Source of the DNA: Pseudomonas gessardii
GTDB lineage: Bacteria; Pseudomonadota; Gammaproteobacteria; Pseudomonadales; Pseudomonadaceae
Assembly: GCF_001983165.1 (NCBI RefSeq)
Contig: NZ_MNPU01000029.1
Location: 1 to 64,000 of the forward strand
Reading direction: 5' to 3'
DNA length: 64,000 nt
The translations under genes were made by a program, and so were the position numbers. Shown one piece after another: positions 50,683-60,146 of this stretch. Under the pieces are notes generated by a model. That model had not been told where the DNA came from and did no database searches. It saw only the letters and a program-made list of their open reading frames with translations. Numbering within the stretch: the first letter of the stretch is position 1; each line of letters begins with the position of its first letter.

Positions 50683-53600
50683 ATGACAACCACGGATAAC
50701 CAAACTCCCCCCTCGCTTGACGATGCAAGGCCCACCACAAGGCCGTTGGCAGACCTGGATCGCAGCATGGGCCCCCTGGCAATCGGCGATCTGAGCGTCA
50801 GCCGGGTAGCCCTTGCGCGGATGGGCGCACGCATTGATGACCGGGCGCTCAGTGCCAGTGATGTGAGCGGGACGGATGTCGATCAAGCATTTATTGATGG
50901 CATCCGCTTCTCCAGCGCCGATGTCGAACAGGTTTTCAAGACATCTGATTTATCGACGGACCTGAGCTCGCCCGGGCTATTGTTCGACCTCGCGTCGTTG
51001 CGCTCGATCTCGGCACCTGCGCTGATCAAGGGCATCGACGATCCATCCCCGACCACGCTGATGAATAGACTCAACGGTCTGCTGGAGCGGGTTCAGCACT
51101 TCAATCCAGACACTTCACACTCAACTGGCGGCAACTTCAACTGGGTCCATGCCCCATTGAGCCGCAGCATGGACATGACCGGCAACGGCCTCCAGGCCTA
51201 CGGTTACTACAGCGCAATCGTCGCGATTGCCGGGGCGATCAAGGAAGGCGAGAAATCAACCGCGATCATTGGCTTCGGCAGCCTCGCCGCTGAATTCACT
51301 GCACAGGCCCTGGAACTGAGCCTGCGCAAAACCGGGCAGGCCTTGATCAAAAACAGCGCGAGCCTGTTCAAAGGCTTTGCCGCCTGTCGCCTCGGTAAGT
51401 GGCTGGGACGCAGTGCCGGGCCCATCGGTAGTGCACTCACACTGCCGTTTGATATCTACAACGCCACAACCTCGTTCGAGGCTGCCGCCAAAGCACACGG
51501 CAAGGAGGCCATGGACCATTACGTCAGCGCCGGGTTTGATTTGGTCAGTATCGGCTTGACGGTAGGCCTGGGGGCAGCGGCACTGGCGGGTTTTGGTGCT
51601 GCCGGGCCGTTGGGGCTGGTGGCAGCCGCCCTGTTGGTGATCGGTGCCGAAATCTACGGCGCCATCCGCAAGATTGACGACATCGACGATTACATCGAAC
51701 TCAGTACTCATGAGCGCCTGCGTTCAGGGTGGTTGTTGTTCTGGAGACGCCCGCTGGATACAGAGGTCATGCATCGATACCTGATCGCTCAAACCACAGC
51801 CAGTTACAACGCCCAGTTGAAAGCCCAGGCCAGGGAATGGCTTGAGACCACGCTGAAAGACAGTGTCGAAGGCATTGTCAACGGCAAGTTCACTGTCACC
51901 GTGCGCCCGGCAAAAGTCTGGAAGATGAGCTGGAGTGAGCAAGAGTCGCCGTACACCCTGGAAGACCAGCCGGTGATCAACGATGACGACGACGTGATCA
52001 ATGCCGCTGCGTTCCCCCTCGACAACCTGCCGGGTTATGTACCTGGCACCCAAGGGGCCACGAAAGCTATCGTCTGGAGATTGGGCGGTGGAGAAGACGT
52101 TGTCACCGGCCTGCCCGATAAACCCAACTTCTTCCACTACGGCCAGGGTCGCAAATACCTGACGGGAGGCCAGGACAACGATGAGTTCATTTTCACGGTG
52201 CCGGACGGCACCCTCGATGGCATTGAACCCCGTCAGAATCTGAGCGTCCTGCAGGGAGAAGGCGGTACCGACACGCTCAGATTTGCCGGTCATCATCCAG
52301 GTGGTGCCTCCGGGGCAGGCTATACCATCGACCTGGAGCGTCAGCGTGTCGAACTGCACCGCAGCGCTACAGACCTCTACCCACAACTCACGGCCACGCT
52401 CTCCTCGATCGAGCAGGTGCAGACCCTCGCGGGCGCTTCCAGCCGTGTCAAAGGCGCGCTCGATACGCAACAGATCGTCTCGATGGGCCACGACACCATC
52501 GACGCCGGCCCTGCCGACAACACCCTGGTGATCGCCGGGAACGGCACGCGGGTCAATGGTGGAGCAGGCCAGGACCGCTACGTGATCGCCAACGGCATCG
52601 GCGAAGTGCGTATCGATGAAGATGGAGAAGAAATCAGCCACGTGGAAATGGCATGGCCCTTTGAGCGTATCCAGAGTTGGACCCTTCACGAGAATAGCCT
52701 GGTGGTATCGGCATTGAGCGATGCCGATGGCGACCTGGCTGAACAACAAATCATCATCATGAACGTCTACGAGACACTGGCTGGCAGCCGTGTACTGAAA
52801 AACTCCAAACTGGTGTTTATGACCCAAGATGGCTATGTGCTCTCCCCTGTGCTCCCCTTAAAGCTGCAGGGGGCGGACGATCACAACGTAACCGTCCAAC
52901 TCATTGCCCACGGCCCCGAGAAGGCACTCCAGGCGATCGTCAACAACCACGAGTACGCACTGTCTGCTCATGGTGAGTCCAACTTGTATGTTCCTCGCGG
53001 TGCAATGCATACAACAGTACGGTTCATCTCGGCGCAAGATGATGCCACTTGCACGTTGTACGTCGACTACCCGAAAGAACACATCGAAAGTGTAAGTTAT
53101 AGCTATCACGTCACGAAAAACAGCAGTGGTGTCTATGACCGGCTGACCTATAAGAACTTCAAACTCAGCATTACCTTTGAAGACGGAAAAAAGTTGATGC
53201 TCGCCAACTACGCCACTGAAAAAGGCCGAGCCAGAACATTGGGGACCCGTATTCAGGCTGCGCCCATCAGTATCCTGTGTCGCTTGCTGCTCGTCATGGC
53301 CGATGGTCAATCCTGCAACATCACAACACCTTACGTCTTTACCCTTAGCGACCGTTCATACCCTGGCCACAAGATCCACGACGGTCAGGCGCATCTGCAA
53401 TTTCGAGCCGGAAAGTTCGCGTTTGTCCGCCCGCAAGTTTCAAAAAGCATTCATTGCAAATCAACCCCGCAAACAATCCGACTGCCGGCGTTTTCGGGGG
53501 GTGGCATTTATTGTTTAAAAGGCAAAGGCGCAATTTATGAGGTATTTCCAGACAACGGGACGACACTCTACTTATCGCCACAATACCCGGACCAGGCACA

Positions 53601-54036
53601 GCCCTCTACCTGGATATTCACGACCCAAGGGCCTCCCCAGCTTCAGGAAGTCACCGTCGATGGAAAAACCATCAGTGCTGGCACAGTAAAAATAGTCATG
53701 CCTGAAACAGCCTCGACCACGGGCACACCTGACAGAATTATTATTTACGTTGCCTGCGGGCATAAATATGAAGTCAGCCCTGGGCACGCGAAGGCATTTC
53801 TTTATGAAATGAACGCATCTGCCCACCAGACCATCGAAAACCTCCACCTTGAACTGCGTAAGCTCAGACAAAAAAGTCCACTGGTGGCGTCGTACATATT
53901 GATTAACGGGTTAACGGCCCGACAGCATCCACAAGAACGTATTTATTATGACGTTCAGTATGACGGATGGACCTTATCCAAGGACAACACCCGCCCGCTG
54001 CAAGCGAACGAACTGCAACTTCAAGCTGCCATTTAA
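50683..54036 (+). CDS. Large putative toxin with TcdA/TcdB-like pore-forming region and RTX-like repeats
   Basis: 1117 residues with no signal peptide. Residues about 165-340 form a hydrophobic, Ala/Gly-rich stretch (IVAIAGAIKEGEKSTAIIGF, LSIGSALTLPFD-like helices, KEAMDHYVSAGFDLVSIGLT) resembling the TcdA/TcdB pore-forming region found in several Pseudomonas toxins. RTX-like Gly/Asp motifs follow at about 470-510 (KYLTGGQDNDEFIF) and 605-640 (VNGGAGQDRYVI). The C-terminal 450 residues are beta-rich and unrecognised. I chose the ATG with AAAAGG upstream; another ATG lies 6 codons earlier. Base composition drifts to A/T toward the 3' end. The toxin role is inferred from the domain resemblance. 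Confidence 0.65.
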   Translation: MTTTDNQTPPSLDDARPTTRPLADLDRSMGPLAIGDLSVSRVALARMGARIDDRALSASDVSGTDVDQAFIDGIRFSSADVEQVFKTSDLSTDLSSPGLLFDLASLRSISAPALIKGIDDPSPTTLMNRLNGLLERVQHFNPDTSHSTGGNFNWVHAPLSRSMDMTGNGLQAYGYYSAIVAIAGAIKEGEKSTAIIGFGSLAAEFTAQALELSLRKTGQALIKNSASLFKGFAACRLGKWLGRSAGPIGSALTLPFDIYNATTSFEAAAKAHGKEAMDHYVSAGFDLVSIGLTVGLGAAALAGFGAAGPLGLVAAALLVIGAEIYGAIRKIDDIDDYIELSTHERLRSGWLLFWRRPLDTEVMHRYLIAQTTASYNAQLKAQAREWLETTLKDSVEGIVNGKFTVTVRPAKVWKMSWSEQESPYTLEDQPVINDDDDVINAAAFPLDNLPGYVPGTQGATKAIVWRLGGGEDVVTGLPDKPNFFHYGQGRKYLTGGQDNDEFIFTVPDGTLDGIEPRQNLSVLQGEGGTDTLRFAGHHPGGASGAGYTIDLERQRVELHRSATDLYPQLTATLSSIEQVQTLAGASSRVKGALDTQQIVSMGHDTIDAGPADNTLVIAGNGTRVNGGAGQDRYVIANGIGEVRIDEDGEEISHVEMAWPFERIQSWTLHENSLVVSALSDADGDLAEQQIIIMNVYETLAGSRVLKNSKLVFMTQDGYVLSPVLPLKLQGADDHNVTVQLIAHGPEKALQAIVNNHEYALSAHGESNLYVPRGAMHTTVRFISAQDDATCTLYVDYPKEHIESVSYSYHVTKNSSGVYDRLTYKNFKLSITFEDGKKLMLANYATEKGRARTLGTRIQAAPISILCRLLLVMADGQSCNITTPYVFTLSDRSYPGHKIHDGQAHLQFRAGKFAFVRPQVSKSIHCKSTPQTIRLPAFSGGGIYCLKGKGAIYEVFPDNGTTLYLSPQYPDQAQPSTWIFTTQGPPQLQEVTVDGKTISAGTVKIVMPETASTTGTPDRIIIYVACGHKYEVSPGHAKAFLYEMNASAHQTIENLHLELRKLRQKSPLVASYILINGLTARQHPQERIYYDVQYDGWTLSKDNTRPLQANELQLQAAI

Positions 54037-54149
54037 TCCTCCCCCCTGTTTCTCCCCATGGCCTTGGCAGGTTGCGTATGCCTGTTTGCAGCATTCCTGA
54101 ATTCCAAACCAAGACCGGGCACAGGGTACTTCGATCACGGAGAACAGCC

Positions 54150-55670
54150 ATGCGTCAACACCCTACGTCTTCACGCCTGCCTGCACCACCTGGCGGCAGG
54201 CCTCCACTACCGCCCACCAGCCCCCCCACCGCGGCAATCAATGTGCCGCCCTGGGTCAGAAGAGGTGTCAGCGGCCCACCCTCGAACCATCCGACCCTGC
54301 AAGACCTACAAAACTACAGGCCCAGCGTTCCTGCCTCCAATCCGGTACTGGTCAACCGTTTTCTGGGGCATCAAACGCCCTCGGCACAACCCCTTCCCGG
54401 TTATCCAGGCAGTACCTGGAGCCTTGTCCCTTACAGCGTGCCCGCCAGCGCGAGGCCTCATCCTCCAGTGCTGGCGCATGGGGAACAATTGTTCTCCATC
54501 GGGGCCCATGACTATGTCCGATCACAGCTCAACAGGCCGGCAACCCTCTATCGGGTGAACCCCGACAACACACGGTATGAGTGCGGAAGGATCGCCAAAA
54601 ACGGCCTATTTGAAATAACCGACACCGACAATAACGCGTCCAAATACCTATACGCCGATGGCAACTGGTGCCGAGTAACGCTTGACGACAATCTGGAGCG
54701 CTACAAACTGCTCCCGGAGATGAGCACTCCGGCACTCAAGGACGTGTATATCGAGTCAAGTGGCCATGCGTCCTGGATCCCCATGCTCGACCTGCCGGAC
54801 ATCGAGGAAGTGATTTTTTATGCACGACGGTCAAAACGCCTGGACGACACCCATCCACTGACCCTGGATTCACTGTCCAGCGTGCCCCAAGACAAATCGG
54901 TGTATCGGCTGATAAGAGCCTACGCCCGCCAGATCATTGGCTTTACCCACCCAAATATCCTGTCAGCGCCCGTTCGTCAGCGTGACCGGATGATTGATAC
55001 ATTCATTTGGAGGCACGGCTACCCCTACCGGTATTTACTGGGCGTGTTCAAAGGCAATGTGGAACATGGGTCTATTCCAGTGGGGGCTCCGTTCTTTGAT
55101 CCTTTCCAGGGCATCTCCAGCTTCAAGTGCAGTGAAAATGGCTCTTTTAATATTGACGCAATTAAACAGTCCAACGACTTCATCCCCGACACGCGCGTCA
55201 AAAGCCCTAGCGAAATAGCCGTTTTGCACGAATGGCAGCAACTGGATAGGCGCCAGACAGCCAATAACCTGCGACGCGGCCAACTGAACGAAAAGATGTA
55301 TGAGTTCATGCTCAAGGACAGGGGTTACCTCGTGCTTGAGGGGGGGAAGTACGCTAATGGCCAGAACGGCTTGGACCTGGTCTTCAAAGGCCCCGCCGAC
55401 ATTACTTATGTGATGGAAGTGAAACATGTTACCGGCGAAAGCCCGACCTCCTCCGGCAAAGTGCAACTCTCCAGAACGCCGTACCCCTTTCAATTGAGCG
55501 ACGGCTGGATTAATCACGTCTTGAACCATCCAGAAGCGTTGTACACGCCTGCAGGGCAGGCCGTCCTTGACGCAATGTCCCGTGGACGGCTGGTTCAACT
55601 GGTGGGCGCCACCAACCAGCAGGGAGAAATACTGATATTCAAGGCCGACATGAGCGAGGCGGGAGGTTGA
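54150..55670 (+). CDS. Putative nuclease toxin with Pro-rich N-terminus and PD-(D/E)XK-like C-terminus
   Basis: 506 residues. Residues 1-75 are strongly Pro/Ser-rich with no acidic residue in the first 50. The middle part is unrecognised. The C-terminal 130 residues look like a restriction-endonuclease-fold nuclease: Glu381 in GQLNEKMYEF, Asp409 in NGLDLVFKG and Glu423-x-Lys425 in YVMEVKHV, the PD-(D/E)XK spacing. The start has GGAGA at a good distance. It follows the pore-like toxin by 113 bases. Only 33 bases separate it from the next, oppositely oriented gene, so no immunity gene is present. A eukaryotic target is possible. Confidence 0.62.
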   Translation: MRQHPTSSRLPAPPGGRPPLPPTSPPTAAINVPPWVRRGVSGPPSNHPTLQDLQNYRPSVPASNPVLVNRFLGHQTPSAQPLPGYPGSTWSLVPYSVPASARPHPPVLAHGEQLFSIGAHDYVRSQLNRPATLYRVNPDNTRYECGRIAKNGLFEITDTDNNASKYLYADGNWCRVTLDDNLERYKLLPEMSTPALKDVYIESSGHASWIPMLDLPDIEEVIFYARRSKRLDDTHPLTLDSLSSVPQDKSVYRLIRAYARQIIGFTHPNILSAPVRQRDRMIDTFIWRHGYPYRYLLGVFKGNVEHGSIPVGAPFFDPFQGISSFKCSENGSFNIDAIKQSNDFIPDTRVKSPSEIAVLHEWQQLDRRQTANNLRRGQLNEKMYEFMLKDRGYLVLEGGKYANGQNGLDLVFKGPADITYVMEVKHVTGESPTSSGKVQLSRTPYPFQLSDGWINHVLNHPEALYTPAGQAVLDAMSRGRLVQLVGATNQQGEILIFKADMSEAGG

Positions 55671-55703
55671 CCGCATAACCTCCCGGTTGACCTGTGCCGG
55701 GGC

Positions 55704-56096
55704 TCAGCTTTTGTGCAACTTGCTCATCAACTGCGCTTCGGCCTGGGTCAGGCCGCAGGATTGGGTCAACTCATCCACCGTGGCGCCCATGCCCACCAGC
55801 TTGGCGGCCTGGGCAAAGGACAGGTTGGCCGGGTCGCGCTGTTCCAGTGCCGACAGCTTATCGGGCAATGGGGCAAGGATTGAACGCAGTTCATGCACGT
55901 CCTCCCCCACCCGCACGGCGCTTTGCTGGTAGTTGTCCACGCGCTTGGCCATCTCGCGCAGACGCTGGTCGCGCACGGCGTCGCGCTCGGCCTGCTGCAA
56001 GGCCGATTCGCGTTGCTGACGCATATGGCGCAGCAACACCACCAGGGTCCCGACCCACAACAGGGCCAGGACGATTACCGCTACCTCAAGCATCAA
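55704..56096 (-). CDS. DUF2802 family protein
   Basis: A 130-residue protein: an N-terminal membrane helix (about 3-22), a coiled-coil (about 25-85, rich in Gln, Arg and Glu), and a C-terminal helix-turn-helix-like DUF2802 region (FAQAAKLVGMGATVDELTQS, CGLTQAEAQLMSKLH). In Pseudomonas this gene regularly follows cheW in the flagellar/chemotaxis cluster; function is unknown. It abuts cheW directly. Confidence 0.85.
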   Translation of the reverse strand: MMLEVAVIVLALLWVGTLVVLLRHMRQQRESALQQAERDAVRDQRLREMAKRVDNYQQSAVRVGEDVHELRSILAPLPDKLSALEQRDPANLSFAQAAKLVGMGATVDELTQSCGLTQAEAQLMSKLHKS

Positions 56097-56582
56097 TCAG
56101 ATGTTCTCCAGGTCCGACCACTCTTCTTCGCTCATCATCTTGTCCAGCTCAACCAGAATCAGCAGTTCGCCGTTCTTGTTGCATACGCCCTGGATAAACT
56201 TGGCCGACTCTTCGTTGCCGACATTCGGCGCAGTCTCGACTTCCGACTGGCGCAGGTAAACCACTTCGGCCACGCTGTCGACCATGATCCCGACCACTTG
56301 CTTGTCGGCTTCGATGATGACGATCCGGGTGTTGTCGTTGACTTCAGTCGGCATCAGGCCAAAGCGCTGGCGGGTGTCGATCACCGTCACCACGTTGCCG
56401 CGCAGGTTGATGATGCCCAGCACGTAGCTCGGCGCCCCCGGTACTGGCGCGATTTCGGTGTAGCGCAGCACTTCCTGCACGCGCATCACGTTGATGCCGT
56501 AGGACTCGTTGTCCAGCTTGAAGGTCACCCATTGCAGAATCGGATCATCCAAACCCTGTGCGGACGCTGACGACTTGTTCAT
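56097..56582 (-). CDS. cheW: Chemotaxis scaffold protein CheW
   Basis: A 161-residue CheW that couples methyl-accepting receptors to CheA. The domain covers residues about 14-150: FKLDNESYGINVMRVQEVLR, VLGIINLRGNVVTVIDTRQR and VDSVAEVVYLRQ. It is in the order parA, parP-like, cheW, DUF2802, as in other Pseudomonas. Confidence 0.97.
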   Translation of the reverse strand: MNKSSASAQGLDDPILQWVTFKLDNESYGINVMRVQEVLRYTEIAPVPGAPSYVLGIINLRGNVVTVIDTRQRFGLMPTEVNDNTRIVIIEADKQVVGIMVDSVAEVVYLRQSEVETAPNVGNEESAKFIQGVCNKNGELLILVELDKMMSEEEWSDLENI

Positions 56583-56657
56583 ACCCCTGACCCCTTCAAA
56601 TACCGTTGATGACGGCGTGTGTTCTTCTTTGGCAGCACCCTGGCGCTGCGCCTCTTA

Positions 56658-57458
56658 TCAAGTACGTTTGTTACCTGGCAAATCCTTTACCGCACCGCTG
56701 GCAATCAGCTCCGCCAATTCGGCGACATCCAGCAGTGCGCACATATGCTCGATCACAGTGCCCGCCAGCCATGGCCGCTGGCCCCGGTGGCTGCGCCATT
56801 TGATTTCGTTGGGGTCCAGGCGCAGCGAACGGCTGACCTGATGCACCGCCAGCCCCCATTCGTAGCCCTGCACCGAGATCACGTATTGCAGGCCCTGGCG
56901 GAAATCATCGCGGTAGCGGTCGGGCATCACCCAACGCGCGGTATCCAGCACCTTGAGGTTGCCGGCCTGGCTCGGCAGGATCCCGAGGAACCACTCCGGC
57001 TGGCCGAACAACGGTGTCAGTTCCTGGCCTTCCAGGGAGTAGATCGACCCCAGGCACACCAACGGCACCGCCAGCGTCAGCCCGGCCACATCGAACAGCA
57101 GGCACTCGAACGACTCGCCAGCCCAGGACGGTCGACCATCGGTTTCCACCGGCGGTGGCGTAATGCTCGGCGGTCGATGCACCTCGGCCACCGGCGGCAC
57201 CCGTACCAATGCCGCAGGCGCTGGCACAACCGCAGGGGCGACCGGCACCACCAACGCGTCACGGGCCTGCTCTTGCAGGACCGCCAACTGAAACTCATCC
57301 AGGCCAGCCTCAGCCTCGGTCACCGGCAGCGGCCCTTCCTCATCGAGCACCAGGATCGGCTCGGGCAGCTGTTCCTCGGTCGCATCCTGCAACAGCGCAT
57401 CCAGGTAGGACTGCAACGCCAGTTGCGGCCGGGTCTTGATATCGACAGGACGATTCAT
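56658..57458 (-). CDS. CheW-domain protein, ParP-like
   Basis: A 266-residue protein with a Pro/Ala-rich N-terminal half (about 20-125) and a C-terminal CheW-like domain (about 130-260: FDVAGLTLAVPLVCLGSIYS, WRSHRGQRPWLAGTVIEHM). In polar-flagellated bacteria the equivalent protein, next to a ParA-type ATPase, is ParP, which keeps chemotaxis arrays at the pole. The neighbour order here supports that role by analogy. The start is MNRPVDIKTRPQL. Confidence 0.85.
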   Translation of the reverse strand: MNRPVDIKTRPQLALQSYLDALLQDATEEQLPEPILVLDEEGPLPVTEAEAGLDEFQLAVLQEQARDALVVPVAPAVVPAPAALVRVPPVAEVHRPPSITPPPVETDGRPSWAGESFECLLFDVAGLTLAVPLVCLGSIYSLEGQELTPLFGQPEWFLGILPSQAGNLKVLDTARWVMPDRYRDDFRQGLQYVISVQGYEWGLAVHQVSRSLRLDPNEIKWRSHRGQRPWLAGTVIEHMCALLDVAELAELIASGAVKDLPGNKRT

Positions 57459-57558
57459 CTGTATGCCCACGCGCAAGCCCCGTTAACCGTGTATTCAAAG
57501 GTTATCGGCCTGCCTGCACCCGGACTTGAATCAAAAGTCCGTGACATCAGGCAAAACC

Positions 57559-57585
57559 CATCGCGGGCAAGCCACGCTCCTACAG
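57559..57585. repeat. Single REP half-element
   Basis: CCATCGCGGGCAAGCCACGCTCCTACAGG, a lone diverged REP unit between parA and the parP-like gene. Confidence 0.65.
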
Positions 57586-57596
57586 GGTTGTTCATT

Positions 57597-58385
57597 TCAC
57601 GCCACCTGCGCCACAAGTTGCTGGGCCAGCAAATGCTTGAGCAAGGCCCGGTAAGCCAGCACGCCACGGCTCTTGCCATCGAATTGCGACGGGACCAGGC
57701 CGGCACGGCTGGCGTCACGCAGGCGCGTGTCCACCGGGATATAACCTTGCCAGATCGTTTCCGGGTAGGCGTCGCGCAGCACGCGCAAGGTGCCGAGGGA
57801 GGCCTGGGTGCGACGGTCGAACAGGGTCGGCACGATGCTGAACGGCAACGCCTGTTTGCGCGAGCGATTGATCATGGCCAGGGTGCTGACCATGCGCTCC
57901 AGGCCCTTGACCGCCAGGTGCTCGGTCTGTACCGGGATCACCAGTTGCTGGCTCGCCGCCAGGGCATTGACCATCAGCACGCCGAGCAATGGCGGGCTGT
58001 CGATGATCGCGTAGTCGAAGTCCTGCCACAGCTGCGCCAGGCTCTTGGCGATCACCAGGCCCAGGCCGCTCTGCCCCGGCGACTGGCGCTCCAGGGTGGC
58101 CAGGGCGGTGCTGGAGGGCAGCAGGGAAATCTTGTCGTTGCTGGTGGGCAACAGCAATTGCCCCGGCAAACCTGCAGGGACACTGCCCTTGTGCAGGAAC
58201 AGGTCGAAACAGCTGTGTTCCAGCGCATCCGGGTCGTAGCCGAAATAGCTGGTCATCGAGCCGTGGGGATCCAGGTCGACGATGATCACACGCTTGCCCG
58301 CCTCGGCCAGCAAGCCGGCTAAGGCGATGGAGGTGGTGGTCTTGCCGACTCCACCTTTTTGATTGGCAACTGCCCAGACTCTCAT
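57597..58385 (-). CDS. ParA/MinD-type ATPase of the chemotaxis locus (ParC-like)
   Basis: A 262-residue ParA-family ATPase with Walker A QKGGVGKTTTSIALA at the N-terminus, VDLDPHGSMTSYFGY and DSPPLLGVLMVNAL. Next to cheW-like genes it acts as the polar positioning ATPase for chemotaxis arrays (ParC in Vibrio), not in chromosome partition. It is downstream of motCD and upstream of the parP-like gene. Confidence 0.92.
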   Translation of the reverse strand: MRVWAVANQKGGVGKTTTSIALAGLLAEAGKRVIIVDLDPHGSMTSYFGYDPDALEHSCFDLFLHKGSVPAGLPGQLLLPTSNDKISLLPSSTALATLERQSPGQSGLGLVIAKSLAQLWQDFDYAIIDSPPLLGVLMVNALAASQQLVIPVQTEHLAVKGLERMVSTLAMINRSRKQALPFSIVPTLFDRRTQASLGTLRVLRDAYPETIWQGYIPVDTRLRDASRAGLVPSQFDGKSRGVLAYRALLKHLLAQQLVAQVA

Positions 58386-58436
58386 TCGGATTGTTCCTCC
58401 CGGCAGGCACTGGCTCGACCGAGAAATAGCACGAGG

Positions 58437-59324
58437 TTATAGAGCCGGTGACAGAGAATTGACGGCACTCTCACGAACCGGCGGCTTTACGGGCGTCGGT
58501 GCAGTTTGTGTGCCAGCCCGCTTCATTGCTGCATCAGGTTGTGCATTGGCCGCGCCGGTGGCGGTCAGGCTGCGGCGCACATCGAGGTTGCGCGACACCA
58601 CCAACACCACCCGACGGTTACGCGCACGCCCTTCGGCCGTCGCATTATTGGCCACTGGCTGGAATTCTCCGTAACCCACCGACGCCAGGCGCCCTGGGTT
58701 GACGCCTTGCATCGCCAGCATCCGCACAATACTCGCCGAACGCGCCGACGACATTTCCCAGTTGGTGGGAAATTGCGCGGTATGGATCGGCTGGTCATCA
58801 GTAAACCCTTCGACATGGATCGGGTTGTCGAAGGGTTTCAAGATGGCCGCCACCTTATCGATGATGCTGAAGGCAATGTCACTGGGCAGCGCATCGGCGC
58901 TGGCGAACAGCAGGCTGGAATTGAGCTCGATTTCCACCCACAACTCGTTGCCGCGAACGGTCATCTGGTTGGAGCTGATCAGGTCGCCAAATGCCGCGCT
59001 GATATCATCGGCAATGCTCTTGAGCGGGTCGCTGCCGCCACTGATACCGGCGTCGGTCTCGTCGCTGTCCTTGACCAGGGGTTTGGCCGGGGTCACGGTC
59101 TTGGGTCGTTCATCACCAATGGGAATCGGTTTGAGGGCCCGGTCGGAGTCGGTAAATACGCCGACCAGGGCTTCGGAGATGACCTTGTACTTGCCTTCGT
59201 TGATCGAGGAAATGGAGTACATCACCACGAAAAAGGCGAATAGCAACGTAATAAAGTCGGCGTAGGACACCAGCCAGCGCTCATGGTTGACGTGTTCTTC
59301 AGGCTCGCGGCGACGACGGCTCAC
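58437..59324 (-). CDS. motD: Flagellar motor stator protein MotD
   Basis: A 295-residue MotB-type stator subunit. One N-terminal membrane helix contains the proton-binding Asp (YADFITLLFAFFVVMYS). A linker and a C-terminal OmpA-like peptidoglycan-binding domain follow (VEGFTDDQPIHTAQFPTNWE, SVGYGEFQPVANN). The start is GTG, giving VSRRRREPEEHVNH, the conserved MotD N-terminus, behind a GAGGGG ribosome site. With MotC it forms the second stator of Pseudomonas. Confidence 0.95.
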   Translation of the reverse strand: MSRRRREPEEHVNHERWLVSYADFITLLFAFFVVMYSISSINEGKYKVISEALVGVFTDSDRALKPIPIGDERPKTVTPAKPLVKDSDETDAGISGGSDPLKSIADDISAAFGDLISSNQMTVRGNELWVEIELNSSLLFASADALPSDIAFSIIDKVAAILKPFDNPIHVEGFTDDQPIHTAQFPTNWEMSSARSASIVRMLAMQGVNPGRLASVGYGEFQPVANNATAEGRARNRRVVLVVSRNLDVRRSLTATGAANAQPDAAMKRAGTQTAPTPVKPPVRESAVNSLSPAL

Positions 59325-59352
59325 AGGCAATACCCCTCGCAGCACACATCAA

Positions 59353-59379
59353 CTGTAGGAGACAGGCTCACTCCTACAG
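59353..59379. repeat. Small palindrome between motC and motD
   Basis: CTGTAGGAG/CTCCTACAG with a 9-base spacer. It may be a degenerate REP or a weak processing hairpin. Confidence 0.45.
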
Positions 59380-59405
59380 GGAAAGGGAGGCGAATGCTCA
59401 TGCCA

Positions 59406-60146
59406 TCAATCCATGAAGCCCTGGAGCTTCAGTTCAATAGAACGCGGGTTCTCGCCCTCGGCAATCGACAGGATGCCTTCGAGCAGCATTTCCCGGTAAC
59501 GGGACTGGCGCATGGCAATGGATTTGAGTTTGCTGGCAATCGGCAGCAGCAACAGGTTGGCACTGGCCACGCCATAGATGGTAGCGACGAACGCCACGGC
59601 GATACCGCTGCCCAGTTGCGAAGGGTCGGCCAGGTTGCCCATCACGTGGATCAAGCCCATGACCGCACCGATGATGCCGATGGTCGGCGCATAGCCGCCC
59701 ATGCTTTCAAAGACTTTGGCCGCGTTGATATCGCGGCTTTCCTGGGTATAGAAGTCCACTTCAAGAATGCTGCGGATGGCTTCCGGTTCGGCGCCGTCCA
59801 CCAACAGTTGCAGGCCTTTGCGTGCGTAGCTGTCGGGCTCGGCATCGGCCACGCCTTCGAGGCCCAGCAGGCCTTCCTTGCGGGCGGTGAGGCTCCAGTT
59901 GACCACGCGGTCGATGCCGCCAGCCAAATCCACCCGCGGCGGGAAAATGATCCACACCAGGATCTGCATCGCCCGCTTGAATGAGCTCAGGGGCGACTGC
60001 AACAGCGCCGCGCCGACGGTGCCGCCGATCACGATCAGCGCCGCCGGACCGTTGGCCAGGGCGCCCAGGTGGCCGCCTTCCAGGTAGTTGCCACCAATAA
60101 TGGCGACAAACGCCAGGAGTATCCCAACCAGGCTCAACACATCCAT
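59406..60146 (-). CDS. motC: Flagellar motor stator protein MotC
   Basis: A 246-residue MotA-type stator subunit with four membrane helices (about 3-22, 32-50, 150-172 and 182-205). MGGYAPTIGIIGAVMGLIHV is the conserved third-helix region, and the cytoplasmic loop contains charged residues for rotor contact. The start overlaps the cheB stop by one base (TGATG). It works with MotD. Confidence 0.96.
   Translation of the reverse strand: MDVLSLVGILLAFVAIIGGNYLEGGHLGALANGPAALIVIGGTVGAALLQSPLSSFKRAMQILVWIIFPPRVDLAGGIDRVVNWSLTARKEGLLGLEGVADAEPDSYARKGLQLLVDGAEPEAIRSILEVDFYTQESRDINAAKVFESMGGYAPTIGIIGAVMGLIHVMGNLADPSQLGSGIAVAFVATIYGVASANLLLLPIASKLKSIAMRQSRYREMLLEGILSIAEGENPRSIELKLQGFMD

Noticed and set aside
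50519..54150. hrp box search upstream of the two toxin-like genes
   Set aside because: No GGAAC-N15/16-CCAC arrangement is present before 50683 or 54150, so I do not place them in the HrpL regulon.
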